This document shows positions 19,075 through 28,441 of a stretch of 64,000 bases of DNA, in pieces. How positions within the stretch are numbered: position 1 is the stretch's first letter; the number at the start of each line of letters is the position of its first letter. Under the pieces are notes generated by a model. That model worked only from the letters and a program-made list of their open reading frames with translations, made no database searches and had not been told where the DNA came from. Position numbers and translations under genes: made by a program. This DNA comes from Lysobacter dokdonensis DS-58 (GTDB lineage Bacteria > Pseudomonadota > Gammaproteobacteria > Xanthomonadales > Xanthomonadaceae), in NCBI RefSeq assembly GCF_000770795.1, contig NZ_JRKJ01000025.1, positions 62,001-126,000 of the forward strand. The letters run 5' to 3'.

Positions 19075-20264
19075 GTCGCGACCTCGCGGCGTTGGTCGCG
19101 CACGACGGCGTGCGCACGTTCGAGCGCGTCGGCGATATCGGCGAGCAGGTCGTCCGCGTGTTCGATGCCCACCGACAGGCGCAACAAACCATCGCCGATC
19201 CCGGCCGCCGCGCGCGCCTGCGGCGACATCGCCGCGTGGGTCATCGTCGCCGGATGCGCGACCAGGCTCTCGACGCCGCCCAGCGATTCGGCCAGCGTGA
19301 AGCAGCGCAACCCGTCGAGGAACGCGCGCACCGCGTCGATGCCGCCATCGAGTTCCAGCGACAACATCGCGCCGAAACCCGATTGCTGGCGTTTGGCGAG
19401 CGCGTGGCCCGGATGATGCGCCAGTCCGGGGTAGTGCACCGCGCGCACGACCGGATGATCGTCGATCAACGCGGCGATCGCACGCGCATTCTCCTGGTGG
19501 ACGCGGATGCGCGCGCCGAGCGTGCGCAGGCCGCGCAGCGTGAGGAAGCTGTCGAACGGCGCGCCGGTGATGCCGAGCGCGTTCGCCCACCATGTCAGTG
19601 TTTGATGATCCTCCGCCGTGCGCGCGACCACCGCCCCGCCGACGACGTCGCTGTGGCCGTTGATGTACTTCGTCGTCGAATGCACGACGAGATCCGCATC
19701 GAACGCAATGGGCTGCTGCAACGCCGGCGAGAGGAAGGTGTTGTCGACCACCGTGCGCGCACCGGCGGCATGCGCGGCTTCGATCGTGAATCGCAGGTCG
19801 GTGATGCGCAGCAACGGATTGGAGGGCGTCTCGATCCACACCAGCGCGGGCTTGCGCTCCAGCGCGGCGGTCAATGCGCGCGGATCGGCGAGGTCGGCCA
19901 GCACCAGTTCGAAGTGCCCCTTTCGCGCGAGCGCATCGAACAAGCGCCAGCTGCCGCCGTAGGCATCGTGCGTGGCGACCAGGACGTCGCCCGGCTTCAG
20001 GTACGCATTGAGCACGAGCGTGATCGCCGCCATTCCCGTCGCGGTGATCACCGCGCCGGCGCCGCCTTCGAGTTCGGCCAGGGCGTCGGCCAGCAGGTCG
20101 CGCGTGGGGTTGCCGCTGCGCGTGTAGTCGTAGCGGCGTTTTTCGTCGAAGGCGGCGAAGCTGAAGTTCGACGACAACACGATCGGCGGAACGACGGCAC
20201 CGTAGGCCTCATCGCGGTCGATGCCCGCGCGCACCGCGGCCGTGCACGGATGGAAGGCGCTCAT
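19071..20264 (-). CDS. metB: Cystathionine gamma-synthase or related PLP-dependent trans-sulfuration enzyme
   Basis: The 397-residue protein is a Cys/Met-metabolism PLP enzyme: YDYTRSGNPTRDLL, ATGMAAITLVL, VWIETPSNPLLRITD and the PLP-lysine motif HSTTKYINGHSDVVGG, then SLGGVESLVAHPATMTH. It probably condenses O-acyl-homoserine with cysteine to cystathionine, although O-acylhomoserine sulfhydrylase activity cannot be excluded by sequence. The ATG at 20264 overlaps the metX stop as ATGA and hom follows with a GTGA overlap, so metX-metB-hom is one translationally coupled unit. Confidence 0.92.
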   Translation of the reverse strand: MSAFHPCTAAVRAGIDRDEAYGAVVPPIVLSSNFSFAAFDEKRRYDYTRSGNPTRDLLADALAELEGGAGAVITATGMAAITLVLNAYLKPGDVLVATHDAYGGSWRLFDALARKGHFELVLADLADPRALTAALERKPALVWIETPSNPLLRITDLRFTIEAAHAAGARTVVDNTFLSPALQQPIAFDADLVVHSTTKYINGHSDVVGGAVVARTAEDHQTLTWWANALGITGAPFDSFLTLRGLRTLGARIRVHQENARAIAALIDDHPVVRAVHYPGLAHHPGHALAKRQQSGFGAMLSLELDGGIDAVRAFLDGLRCFTLAESLGGVESLVAHPATMTHAAMSPQARAAAGIGDGLLRLSVGIEHADDLLADIADALERAHAVVRDQRREVAT

Positions 20265-21283
20265 GCGCAGGCCTCCTCGCAACAGTCGAGCGCACGCGCC
20301 AGCACGTGTGCGATCGCGTCGGGTTCCTTGAGGAACGCATCGTGCCCGTAGGGCGAATGCAGCACCTGCAGGCGTACGGGCGCACTGATGCCGGCGGCGA
20401 GCGCGCGGATGTCGTCGGGTGGAACGAGCCGGTCCTCGGCGAAGGCGACGAGCGTCGTCGGAACGCGCACGCTGGAGGGGAGGATTTCGTGCAGGTCGAT
20501 CGATTCCGACAAGCGCACGAACGCCGTCGCCGAGGTCTTTTGCGCCCAGGCCGCGCCGCGTTCGGCGAGCCAGGCTTCGGAGGCGCAGCGTGCGCTGCCG
20601 CCGTCCAGGATGGGGGTCGCGTCGAAGCGCGCGCCGAATTCCTCCGGCGTGCGGTAGCTCAGCATCGCGAGTTGGCGCGCGAGCGACAGCCCCTGCGCTT
20701 CATCGCACTGCAATTGACCGAGGGCGACGACGTTGCGCTGCAACGCGCGCCACGCACTGGCGAAGGGATGCGGGCGATGCGCGCCGGCGATGGCGACAAG
20801 GTGCCGCACGCGCGCCGGGTGCGTCGTCGCGAACGCGAGGCCGACCATCGCGCCGTACGAGCAGCCGACGATGGCATCGAGCGCATCGATCCCGAGCACG
20901 TCGAGCACCGCCGCGAGTGCCGCGGCCTGGTCGGCGGTGTCGATCGGCGCATCGAGCGTGCCGTCGCTGCCGACCCAGTCGATCGACACGACGCGGTGCG
21001 CGGCGAGCCAGCGCGCATCGCCCTGCGCGTCCCACCAACCACGCTCGGCGAACGTGCGGGACGCGGCGACGTGGCGGTTCGCGGAAATGCCGCCGAGCAC
21101 GGCGACCACGGGCAGGTGCGCGGGGCCGCGCACTTCCCAGCGCACGCACACCTCGTGCGGGCCGGCGTGGCGCAGCGGAAGGACGACGGTGGTTTCACCA
21201 CGCCGCGCATCGGACGTGCGCTCGCCGACGACGCGAAGGACGGAGGGTGTTTGCTGCGGGGTGCGGATCGCGACGGCGGACAT
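20261..21283 (-). CDS. metX: Homoserine O-acyltransferase, MetX type
   Basis: The 340-residue alpha/beta-hydrolase activates homoserine by acylation. The nucleophile elbow is VGCSYGAMVGLAFA (Ser in GCSYG), the acid is in FAEDRLVPPDD and the histidine in SPYGHDAFLKE. The VLGGISANRHV oxyanion segment is present. Xanthomonadaceae MetX proteins of this shorter kind have been reported to use succinyl-CoA rather than acetyl-CoA; which acyl donor is used here cannot be told by eye. AGGAG is eight bases before the ATG at 21283, and the riboswitch aptamer ends about 85 bases upstream. Confidence 0.9.
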   Translation of the reverse strand: MSAVAIRTPQQTPSVLRVVGERTSDARRGETTVVLPLRHAGPHEVCVRWEVRGPAHLPVVAVLGGISANRHVAASRTFAERGWWDAQGDARWLAAHRVVSIDWVGSDGTLDAPIDTADQAAALAAVLDVLGIDALDAIVGCSYGAMVGLAFATTHPARVRHLVAIAGAHRPHPFASAWRALQRNVVALGQLQCDEAQGLSLARQLAMLSYRTPEEFGARFDATPILDGGSARCASEAWLAERGAAWAQKTSATAFVRLSESIDLHEILPSSVRVPTTLVAFAEDRLVPPDDIRALAAGISAPVRLQVLHSPYGHDAFLKEPDAIAHVLARALDCCEEACA

Positions 21284-21368
21284 GGCAACGCTCCTGGAAG
21301 TGGGCGGCCATCGGACGTCGCGGGGGTGGCGATGCGAATCGAACACCGCGCACGTGGCGCGGGTCTCG

Positions 21369-21485
21369 ATCCATCTGCCGGTGGGCGCAGGGCCCCCGCA
21401 GGATTTGGCACCAACGCCATCGCGTGAGCGATGTCGCGGTTGCCCCGGCGTCTGCGGGCCTGTCCCTCAGCCGGTCTCGATGGAT
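21369..21485 (-). ncRNA. SAM-I (S-box) riboswitch in the metX leader
   Basis: The minus strand carries the S-box core in order: P1 strand ATCCATC (21485-21479) and GAGA, then CTGAGGGACAGGCCC, GCCGGGGCAACC, a P3 hairpin CATCGC-TCAC-GCGATG, GGTGCCAAATCCTGCGG, and the closing P1 strand in CAGATGGAT (GATGGAT at 21375-21369). These match the SAM-I consensus at the kink-turn, the GGCAACC core and the GGUGCCAAUUCC segment. No hairpin with a U tract follows before metX, so control is probably translational. It should lower metX-metB-hom expression when S-adenosylmethionine is plentiful. Confidence 0.92.
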
Positions 21486-21491
21486 GGACGC

Positions 21492-21520
21492 AGGATGCCG
21501 CGCGTTTTCCGACTTGTCAA
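21492..21520 (-). promoter_or_regulatory. Promoter of the metX-metB-hom operon
   Basis: A perfect -35 TTGACA (21520-21515) is followed after 17 bases by CATCCT (21497-21492). The predicted start is near 21485, exactly where the riboswitch P1 stem begins, which supports both calls. Confidence 0.75.
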
Positions 21521-21522
21521 TC

Positions 21523-21540
21523 GCTTCATGCCGATGAAGC
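21523..21540. promoter_or_regulatory. Inverted repeat just upstream of the metX -35 element
   Basis: GCTTCAT and ATGAAGC form a perfect 7-base inverted repeat around a four-base centre. It ends two bases from the metX -35 and is also upstream of the divergent phytase-like gene. The position fits an activator or repressor operator; it resembles but does not match the MetR consensus. Confidence 0.45.
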
Positions 21541-21573
21541 GATGGCTTACGGTCGAGTTCCGTGACGATCCTG

Positions 21574-21604
21574 TTGCCAAGACCCATTCACGCTCAGCCA
21601 TACT
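21574..21604 (+). promoter_or_regulatory. Promoter of the phytase-like gene, leaderless geometry
   Basis: TTGCCA (21574-21579) and CATACT (21599-21604) are spaced by 19 bases (18 if the -10 is read one base earlier). CATACT ends seven bases before the ATG at 21612 and no ribosome-binding site intervenes. Confidence 0.5.
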
Positions 21605-21611
21605 TCGCCCC

Positions 21612-22727
21612 ATGCACTCCCCAATCCGACTCCTGCCCGTCGTCCTGGGCGCCCTGATCGTCGCCGCGTGCAGCACCGCACCGGCCCCGCAAACCCCAGC
21701 TCCCGCCGCGCCGGCCACCGTCGCCGGCACGCCCGCGCCCGTGGAAATCGCGGAGCGGTACGTCTCGAAGGAAACCCCGGCCGAGGAGCTCGACTCGCTC
21801 GCGACCTGGCAATCCGAAGACGGCCTGGCCTGGCTGATCGCCACCGGCAAGTCGTCGCACCGCCTGTCGGTCTACGACGCGCAGGACGGCACGCTGCTGA
21901 AGACCTTCGGCGGCGAAGGCAACGGCCAGGGCCAGTTCGATCGTCCCAACGGCATCGCGGTGCACGGCGACTTCGTGTTCGTCGTCGAGCGCGACAACCA
22001 CCGCGTGCAAGTGCTCAAGCTGCCGGACTTCGACTTCGTCGGATTCTTCGGCGAGAAGGAACTGCGCAGCCCTTACGGCCTGTGGGTCAACGAAACCGAA
22101 CCGGGCGAGCTCGAGGTCTACGTCACCGACAGCTTCATGTACGGCAAGAAGTTCGACGAAGTGCCGCCGCTTGAAGAATTGAACCAGCGCGTCCGCCGCT
22201 ATCGCGTGCAGTTCGACCAGGCCGGCCGGCTGCGGGCGAACTACGGCGGGTCGTTCGGCGACACGAAGGAGGCCACCGCGCTGCGCATGGTCGAATCGAT
22301 CGGCGGCGACCGCGCGAACGATCGGCTTCTCATCGCCGACGAAGACCGCCGCCACGAATCCACGCTGCGCGAGTACAGCTTCTCGGGCCAGTACACCGGC
22401 CGCAGCCTGCCGCAGGACAGCTTCGCGGCCGAGGCCGAAGGCGTGGCGTTGTGGACGTGCCCGGATGGCGGTGGTTACTGGATCGCCGTCGACCAGCTTG
22501 CGCCGCTGACGTTGTTCCATCTGTTCGATCGCGTGACGCTCGCGCCGCGCGGCACGTTCCGCGGCGATGTCACCGCGCACACGGACGGCGTGGCGTTGCA
22601 CGCGGCGGCGATGCCCGGCTTCCCCGGCGGCGCGCTGTTCGCCGTGCACGACGACAAGGCGGTGACGGCGTTCGACCTGCGCGAAGTCGCGCGCCAATTG
22701 CACCTGGCGCAGGACTGCGTCGACTGA
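21612..22727 (+). CDS. Phytase-like beta-propeller lipoprotein
   Basis: The 371-residue product has a lipoprotein signal with lipobox VAAC (Cys20) and an Ala/Pro linker, then a beta-propeller resembling bacterial 3-phytases: [66 protein letters not shown] and [15 protein letters not shown]. Such proteins release phosphate from phytate with calcium, though several NHL-like features mean another substrate is possible. It would be attached to a membrane facing the periplasm or the outside. It is two bases upstream of the DUF4124-M23 gene. Confidence 0.82.
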   Translation: MHSPIRLLPVVLGALIVAACSTAPAPQTPAPAAPATVAGTPAPVEIAERYVSKETPAEELDSLATWQSEDGLAWLIATGKSSHRLSVYDAQDGTLLKTFGGEGNGQGQFDRPNGIAVHGDFVFVVERDNHRVQVLKLPDFDFVGFFGEKELRSPYGLWVNETEPGELEVYVTDSFMYGKKFDEVPPLEELNQRVRRYRVQFDQAGRLRANYGGSFGDTKEATALRMVESIGGDRANDRLLIADEDRRHESTLREYSFSGQYTGRSLPQDSFAAEAEGVALWTCPDGGGYWIAVDQLAPLTLFHLFDRVTLAPRGTFRGDVTAHTDGVALHAAAMPGFPGGALFAVHDDKAVTAFDLREVARQLHLAQDCVD

Positions 22728-22729
22728 CG

Positions 22730-23635
22730 ATGCGGCGTTCCGCGCGATGGCTGGCGGTTGCGTGCGCGATGCTCGCGTGCGTCGCGCTGGGCGCGCATGC
22801 GGGCAAGGTGTATCGCTGGGTCGACAAGAACGGCATCGTCCATTACGGCGATCGTCCGCCGGCCGAAGCGGCGCAGAACGGCGCACGCGTCAAGGTCATC
22901 CCGGTGCGCGCCGAGCCCGGCGCCATGGCACGCCTGCGCCTGGAACGCGAAGAAGGCGCCTCGCTCGCCTACGCCGACAACACGGTGCAGGGCCCGGTCG
23001 AGGTGTTGCTGAAGTTCACGCGCAACGTCAACACGCGCGGCGAACCCGCCCTGCCCGCGCGCGCCACCGTGCCCGCGAACGCGACGGTGCTGCTCTCGCG
23101 CCTGATGCCGTCGCAGGCGGGCACCGCGGAATTCGGTCTGGCGATGGACGTCGTGCCGGGCGATCCGCGCGCCAGGCCGCAGGACGTCGACTACCTGCTG
23201 CCGATCCCGAAGGAACGCCTGCGCATCGAACAGGGCTTCAACGGTCCCTTCAGCCATTCCGATACGCAGAATCGTTTCGCCATCGACTTCCGCGCGCCGC
23301 AAGGCACGCCCGTGTTCGCCGCGCGCGGCGGCACGGTGATGCAGGTCGAATCGGATTTCGACAAAGCGGGCCTGGACCTGGAGAAATACGGCGGCCGCGC
23401 GAACTACGTCCGCATCCTCCACGACGACGGCACGATGGGCCTGTATGCGCACCTGCGCACCGAAGGCGTGCTGGTGCGCGCCGGGCAGCGGGTGCGCGCA
23501 GGGCAGAAGATCGGGCTGTCGGGCAATACCGGCTTCACGAGCGGGCCGCACCTGCACTTCGCCGTGCAGGTGAACCGCGGGATGAAGCTGGAATCGATCC
23601 CTTTCCGCATGGCGGGCGTGACCGACCGGCCTTGA
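22730..23635 (+). CDS. Secreted DUF4124-M23 peptidase family protein
   Basis: The 301-residue product has a signal peptide (to about GAHAG), an N-terminal DUF4124 segment ([20 protein letters not shown]), a linker and a C-terminal LytM/M23 domain: [53 protein letters not shown]. The His of the usual HxxxD zinc motif appears as Asn in NRFAID, a variant seen in a subgroup of M23 proteins, so catalysis is uncertain. It lies two bases after the phytase-like gene, probably on the same transcript. Confidence 0.88.
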   Translation: MRRSARWLAVACAMLACVALGAHAGKVYRWVDKNGIVHYGDRPPAEAAQNGARVKVIPVRAEPGAMARLRLEREEGASLAYADNTVQGPVEVLLKFTRNVNTRGEPALPARATVPANATVLLSRLMPSQAGTAEFGLAMDVVPGDPRARPQDVDYLLPIPKERLRIEQGFNGPFSHSDTQNRFAIDFRAPQGTPVFAARGGTVMQVESDFDKAGLDLEKYGGRANYVRILHDDGTMGLYAHLRTEGVLVRAGQRVRAGQKIGLSGNTGFTSGPHLHFAVQVNRGMKLESIPFRMAGVTDRP

Positions 23636-23644
23636 GGGCTGCGG

Positions 23645-23650
23645 TAGAAT
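23645..23650 (+). promoter_or_regulatory. Probable -10 element of prfC
   Basis: TAGAAT is 44 bases before the prfC ATG, in the only gap between the M23 gene and prfC. No good -35 is evident at standard spacing. Confidence 0.4.
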
Positions 23651-23694
23651 CGCCGGCTTACCTCGCCTCGCCTGCGCGCCCGCGCGCCTTCCCC

Positions 23695-25299
23695 ATGTCC
23701 GATGTCTCCCTCGAAGCCGCGCGCCGGCGCACGTTCGCGATCGTCTCGCACCCCGACGCCGGCAAGACCACGCTGACCGAAAAGCTGCTGCTGTTCGGCG
23801 GCGCGATCCAGATGGCCGGCTCGGTGAAGGGCCGCAAGGCCGCGCGCCATGCGACGTCCGACTGGATGGCGCTGGAAAAGGAGCGCGGCATCTCGGTCAC
23901 CTCGTCGGTGATGCAGTTCCCGTACGAAGGCCGCATCGTCAACCTGCTCGACACGCCCGGCCACGCCGACTTCGGCGAGGACACCTATCGCGTGCTGACC
24001 GCGGTGGACTCGGCGCTGATGGTCATCGACGTGGCCAAGGGCGTCGAGGAACGCACGATCAAGCTGATGGAAGTCTGCCGCCTGCGCGACACGCCCATCA
24101 TGACCTTCATCAACAAGCTCGATCGCGAAGGCAAGCCGCCGATCGACCTGCTCGACGAAGTCGAATCCGTGCTCGGCATCCAGTGCGCGCCGGTGACCTG
24201 GCCGATCGGCATGGGCCAGCGCCTGAAGGGCGTCGTGCACCTGGTCAGTGGCGAGGTGCACCTGTACGAACCGGGCCGCAACTTCACGCGCCAGGATTCG
24301 ACGATCTTCCCGTCGCTCGACGATCCGGGCGTCGAAGCGCGCATCGGCAAGGACATCCTCGCCGAATTGCGCGATGAGCTCGAACTCGTGCAGGGCGCCT
24401 CGCATCCGTTCGATCCTGCCGCGTACCTGGCCGGCAAGCAGACGCCGGTGTTCTTCGGTTCGGCCGTCAACAACTTCGGCGTGCAGTTGCTGCTGGACTT
24501 CTTCGTCGAACATGCCCCGCCGCCGAAGCCGCGCGCGACCACCTCGCGCGAAGTCGGCCCGTACGAACCGCACCTGTCGGGTTTCGTGTTCAAGATCCAG
24601 GCGAACATGGACCCCCAGCACCGCGACCGCGTGGCGTTCATGCGCATCTGCTCGGGCAAGTTCACCGCGGGCATGAAGGCGATGCAGAGCCGCACGGGCA
24701 AGGAAGTGAAGCTCGCCAACGCGCTCACCTTCATGGCCAGCGACCGCGAGATCGTCGAGACCGCGTATCCGGGCGATGTCATCGGCATCCACAACCACGG
24801 CACGATCTCCATCGGCGACAGCTTCAGCGAAGGCGAGACGCTGTCGTTCACCGGCATCCCGAACTTCGCGCCGGAGTTGTTCCGCCGCGCGCGCCTGCGC
24901 GATCCGCTGAAGCTCAAGCAATTGCAGAAGGGCCTGGCGCAGTTGTCCGAGGAAGGCGCGACGCAGTTCTTCCGTCCGCTGATGTCCAACGACCTGATCC
25001 TCGGCGCGGTGGGCACGCTGCAGTTCGACGTCGTCGCCTATCGCCTGAAGGACGAGTATGGCGTCGATGCCACGTTCGAGCAGGTGCAGGTCGCCACCGC
25101 GCGCTGGATCCGCTGCGACGACGCGAAGAAGCTCGAGGAGTTCCGCGAGAAGAACGCGATGCACCTGGCGCTCGATGCCGCCGGGCAGCTGGTCTACCTC
25201 GCGCCCACCCGCGTGAACCTGCAACTGGCGCAGGAACGCGCGCCGACCGTGCAGTTCCTCGCCACCCGCGAGCACGCGCACGCGGTGGCAGTGGAATAA
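23695..25299 (+). CDS. prfC: Peptide chain release factor 3
   Basis: RF3 is the GTPase that recycles RF1 and RF2 from the ribosome. The 534-residue protein has the G1 loop [10 protein letters not shown], the switch region [14 protein letters not shown]3 [11 protein letters not shown] and G4 NKLDREG, then domain II and the C-terminal domain ([20 protein letters not shown]). Length and motif set match RF3 rather than EF-G. The ATG at 23695 gives [20 protein letters not shown]. Confidence 0.97.
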   Translation: MSDVSLEAARRRTFAIVSHPDAGKTTLTEKLLLFGGAIQMAGSVKGRKAARHATSDWMALEKERGISVTSSVMQFPYEGRIVNLLDTPGHADFGEDTYRVLTAVDSALMVIDVAKGVEERTIKLMEVCRLRDTPIMTFINKLDREGKPPIDLLDEVESVLGIQCAPVTWPIGMGQRLKGVVHLVSGEVHLYEPGRNFTRQDSTIFPSLDDPGVEARIGKDILAELRDELELVQGASHPFDPAAYLAGKQTPVFFGSAVNNFGVQLLLDFFVEHAPPPKPRATTSREVGPYEPHLSGFVFKIQANMDPQHRDRVAFMRICSGKFTAGMKAMQSRTGKEVKLANALTFMASDREIVETAYPGDVIGIHNHGTISIGDSFSEGETLSFTGIPNFAPELFRRARLRDPLKLKQLQKGLAQLSEEGATQFFRPLMSNDLILGAVGTLQFDVVAYRLKDEYGVDATFEQVQVATARWIRCDDAKKLEEFREKNAMHLALDAAGQLVYLAPTRVNLQLAQERAPTVQFLATREHAHAVAVE

Positions 25300-25319
25300 A
25301 AACTCCAGCGCCTGCGCGG

Positions 25320-25967
25320 ATGCTCCGGACGATGGATGCCGTCGCACTTCGCGAAGAACGGGCAAGCGCGCTGACCCACGGCGTCGGCGCGCTGCTGGCA
25401 CTGGCCGGCGGCGCGATCATGGTGGCGCTGGCCTCGCTGCACGGCGACGGCTGGCAGCTCGCCGCGGCGATCGTCTTCTCGATCAGCCTGCTCCTGCTCT
25501 ACCTCGCCTCCACGCTGTACCACGCGGCCCGGCAGCCGCGCGCCAAGTCCGCGCTGAAAGTCTTCGACCACTGCGCGATCTACCTGCTGATCGCGGGCAC
25601 CTACACGCCCTTCACGCTCGTCGGCCTGCGCGGCGAGGTCGGCCGCAACCTCTTCATCGCGATCTGGTCGCTCGCCGCCGCGGGCATCGCGTTCAAGCTC
25701 TTCTTTACGGGCCGCTTCAAGCTGCTGTCGACCGGCGTGTACATCGCGATGGGCTGGCTGGTGTTGCTCGCGATCAAGCCGGTGTGGAACGCGCTCGACG
25801 CGTGGACCTTTGGCTGGCTGATGGCGGGCGGCGTGGCGTACACGCTCGGCACCGTGTTCTATCACCGGCCGTCGATGCGGTATTCGCACGCGGTGTGGCA
25901 CCTGTTCGTCATCGCCGGCAGCGTGTGCCACTACATCGCCGTGCTGGCGCAGGTGCACGTGACTTGA
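25320..25967 (+). CDS. Hemolysin III / PAQR family membrane protein
   Basis: The 215-residue protein has seven predicted helices and the HlyIII/PAQR motifs: LTHGVGALLA, LASTLYHA, LKVFDHCAIYLLIAGTYTPF, TVFYH and HAVWHLFVIAGSVCHYIAV. The conserved Ser, His, Asp and His residues are those proposed to bind a metal. The bacterial function is uncertain despite the hemolysin name. An alternative ATG lies at 25332; neither has a strong ribosome-binding site. It is 20 bases after prfC. Confidence 0.88.
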   Translation: MLRTMDAVALREERASALTHGVGALLALAGGAIMVALASLHGDGWQLAAAIVFSISLLLLYLASTLYHAARQPRAKSALKVFDHCAIYLLIAGTYTPFTLVGLRGEVGRNLFIAIWSLAAAGIAFKLFFTGRFKLLSTGVYIAMGWLVLLAIKPVWNALDAWTFGWLMAGGVAYTLGTVFYHRPSMRYSHAVWHLFVIAGSVCHYIAVLAQVHVT

Positions 25968-26041
25968 CGTTCACGCACGCCCGCTGAATCGCGCGCAACG
26001 CATTCACCGTCGTTCCACGGCCCGCTCGCGATGGTGTGGCG

Positions 26042-28009
26042 ATGGCCCGCCTCCAGCTCGAGAAGATCAAACGCCATCCCTGGTGGACCGCACTCGGGGT
26101 GTTCGCGCTGCTGATCGCGTTGGTGCTGATCTTCTGGGACTGGAACTGGTTCAAGCCGCTCGTCGAGCGCCAGGTCGAAGCGCGCACCGGGCGCAAGTTC
26201 GAGATCACCGGCAACCTCGACGTCGATCGTTTCGGATGGACGCCGCTGGTGCAGATCGGCGGGTTCCGGTTCGGCAATGCGACATGGTCGAAGGATCCGG
26301 TCATGGCCAAGGCCGACTGCCTGCAACTGGCGATCGACCTCAAATCGCTGATTTTCCATCGCGAAGTGCGCATCCCCGAAATCCGCCTGCGCAAGCCGGA
26401 CCTGCGGCTCGAGTACGGCCCGAACCGCGTCGGCAACTGGACCTTCGGCGAACCGTCGACCGGCACGACGCATTACGGCGCGCTGTGGATCGACGACGGC
26501 CACGTGCGCTTCATCGATGCACCGAACAAGACCGACATCGCAGTGGCCGTGCGCAGCGACATGCGCGACCCGGGCTCGAAGGCGCCGCCGATCCTCGCCG
26601 AAGGCGGCGGCCAATGGGAGGCGCGCAAGTTCCGCATGCACGGGCGCGCCGATGCGCCGCTCGATGCACGCGACGCAACGCGTCCGTATCACATCGACGT
26701 GCACGCGACCGCCGCGAACACGAAGGCGCATGCCCGCGGCACGTTGCTCGATCCGATCCGTTTGCGCGGCTTCGACCTGAAGTTCGCATTGTCCGGGCCG
26801 AACCTTGCGGAGCTGTATCCGCTGCTGGGCATGGCGATCCCGGATTCGCCGCCCTATGCATTCGACGGCCGGCTCACGCGCGAGATCACCTCGACAAAAC
26901 GCACCGGCACGAAACACACCGGCAACGTCTGGCACTACGACGATTTCACCGGCAAGTTGGGCGATAGCGACCTGAGCGGCGACGCGAGTTTCGAAACCGG
27001 TCGCGCGCGGCCGATCCTCGTGGCGAATCTGGTGTCCAAGCGCCTGGACTTCGACGATCTGTCCGGCTTCGTCGGCAAGGCGCCCGACGCGGGTGCGGGC
27101 GAAACCGCGACGCCTGCGCAAGGCAGGCAGGATGCCGTGGAAAAGGCCAGCGGCCGGCTGCTGCCGAACCATCCCTACGAACTCGACAAGCTGCGCGCGA
27201 TGGATGCCGACGTGCGTTGGAAAGCGCATCGCATCAACGCGCCCAAGCTGCCGATCGACGACATGGATGCGCACCTGTTGCTCGATGCGGGCCTGTTGCT
27301 CATGGAGCCGCTGAACTTCGGCGTCGCCGGCGGCGACATCCGTTCGACGATCCGCATGGATGCGCGCGAGTCGCCGATCCGCACGCGCATGGACGTGCAG
27401 GTGCGCAACGTGCAACTCGGGAAGCTGGTGCCGTCGGCGGAGATCATGAAGGATGCGATCGGACGCATCGGTGGCGACATCCACCTGGCGGGCACGGGCA
27501 ATTCGATCGCCAGCATGCTCGGCAGCGCCGATGGCGATGCGCAACTCGGCATGGGCAAGGGACAGATCAGCAACCTGCTGATGGAGTTCGCCGGCATCGA
27601 CATTGCCGAGGCGTTGAAATTCCTGGTGCAGGGCGACAAGAAGATCCCGATCCGCTGCGCCTTCGGCGACTTCGCGGTGAAAGACGGGGTCGCGCAGACG
27701 CGTGCGCTCGCGTTCGACACCTCCGACACGCTCGTCATCGGCGAGGGCCACATCAGCATGAAGGACGAGACGCTCGACCTGCGCCTGCGTCCGCGGCCGA
27801 AGGACCGCAGCCTGTTCTCGTTCCGTGCGCCCTTGCTCGTCGGCGGCACGTTCACCGATCCGTCGTTCCGGCCCGACATGAAACGCGTGGGCCTGCGCGC
27901 GGCGATCGCGCTGACGCTCGGCAACATCGCACCGCCGGCCGCATTGCTCGCGACGCTGGAACTCGGCCCCGGCGAGGACGTCCAGTGCGGCGGCAAATAT
28001 GCGAAGTGA
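26042..28009 (+). CDS. AsmA family inner-membrane-anchored protein
   Basis: The 655-residue protein has one N-terminal membrane helix (about residues 15-33) and a long periplasmic AsmA-type beta-rich body: FEITGNLDVDRFGWTPLVQI, VRIPEIRLRKPDLRLEYGPN, and the C-terminal domain IRCAFGDFAVKDGVAQTRAL, GEGHISMKDETLDLRLRPRP, VGGTFTDPSFRPD. AsmA proteins are thought to move or organise phospholipids between membranes. I chose the ATG at 26042; a GTG two codons upstream is possible. It converges with the CBS gene three bases away. Confidence 0.9.
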   Translation: MARLQLEKIKRHPWWTALGVFALLIALVLIFWDWNWFKPLVERQVEARTGRKFEITGNLDVDRFGWTPLVQIGGFRFGNATWSKDPVMAKADCLQLAIDLKSLIFHREVRIPEIRLRKPDLRLEYGPNRVGNWTFGEPSTGTTHYGALWIDDGHVRFIDAPNKTDIAVAVRSDMRDPGSKAPPILAEGGGQWEARKFRMHGRADAPLDARDATRPYHIDVHATAANTKAHARGTLLDPIRLRGFDLKFALSGPNLAELYPLLGMAIPDSPPYAFDGRLTREITSTKRTGTKHTGNVWHYDDFTGKLGDSDLSGDASFETGRARPILVANLVSKRLDFDDLSGFVGKAPDAGAGETATPAQGRQDAVEKASGRLLPNHPYELDKLRAMDADVRWKAHRINAPKLPIDDMDAHLLLDAGLLLMEPLNFGVAGGDIRSTIRMDARESPIRTRMDVQVRNVQLGKLVPSAEIMKDAIGRIGGDIHLAGTGNSIASMLGSADGDAQLGMGKGQISNLLMEFAGIDIAEALKFLVQGDKKIPIRCAFGDFAVKDGVAQTRALAFDTSDTLVIGEGHISMKDETLDLRLRPRPKDRSLFSFRAPLLVGGTFTDPSFRPDMKRVGLRAAIALTLGNIAPPAALLATLELGPGEDVQCGGKYAK

Positions 28010-28012
28010 ATG

Positions 28013-28441
28013 TCAGCTCGCGATGTACCGCTGCAGCTGATCGATCTCCACCTGCTGGTCTTCGATCACGGCCTTGACCAGATCGCCGATCGAAATCACG
28101 CCGAGCACCGATTCGCCATCCACCACCGGCAGATGCCGGATGCGTTTGTCGTTCACCAATTGCATGCAATGGTCGGCCGTGTCGGCCAGGCCGACGCGCA
28201 CCACGTCGCGCGTCATGATGTCCGACACCGGCGTGCTCGCCGACGAGCGCCCTTGCAAGACGACTTTGCGCGCGTAATCGCGCTCGGACACGATGCCCAC
28301 GAGGCGGCCGGACTGGATCACCAGCAGCGCGCCGATGCGTTTCTCGGCCATCAGCTTGATCGCGTCGAGGACCGGTTGTTCGGGCCCGATGGCGAAGACT
28401 TCAGGCGCTTTCGATTCGAGCAGGTGGCGTACCGTGCGCAT
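28013..28441 (-). CDS. Two-CBS-domain protein
   Basis: The 142-residue protein consists of two CBS motifs: about 10-65 (PVLDAIKLMAEKRIGALLVI, VGIVSERDYARKV) and 75-130 (DIMTRDVVRVGLADTADHCM, RIRHLPVVDGESVLGVISIG). CBS pairs bind adenine nucleotides such as AMP, ATP or SAM and act as sensors. No fused effector domain is present. Its start lies 41 bases inside the upstream glycosyltransferase gene on the same strand, so they are probably coupled. Confidence 0.9.
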   Translation of the reverse strand: MRTVRHLLESKAPEVFAIGPEQPVLDAIKLMAEKRIGALLVIQSGRLVGIVSERDYARKVVLQGRSSASTPVSDIMTRDVVRVGLADTADHCMQLVNDKRIRHLPVVDGESVLGVISIGDLVKAVIEDQQVEIDQLQRYIAS

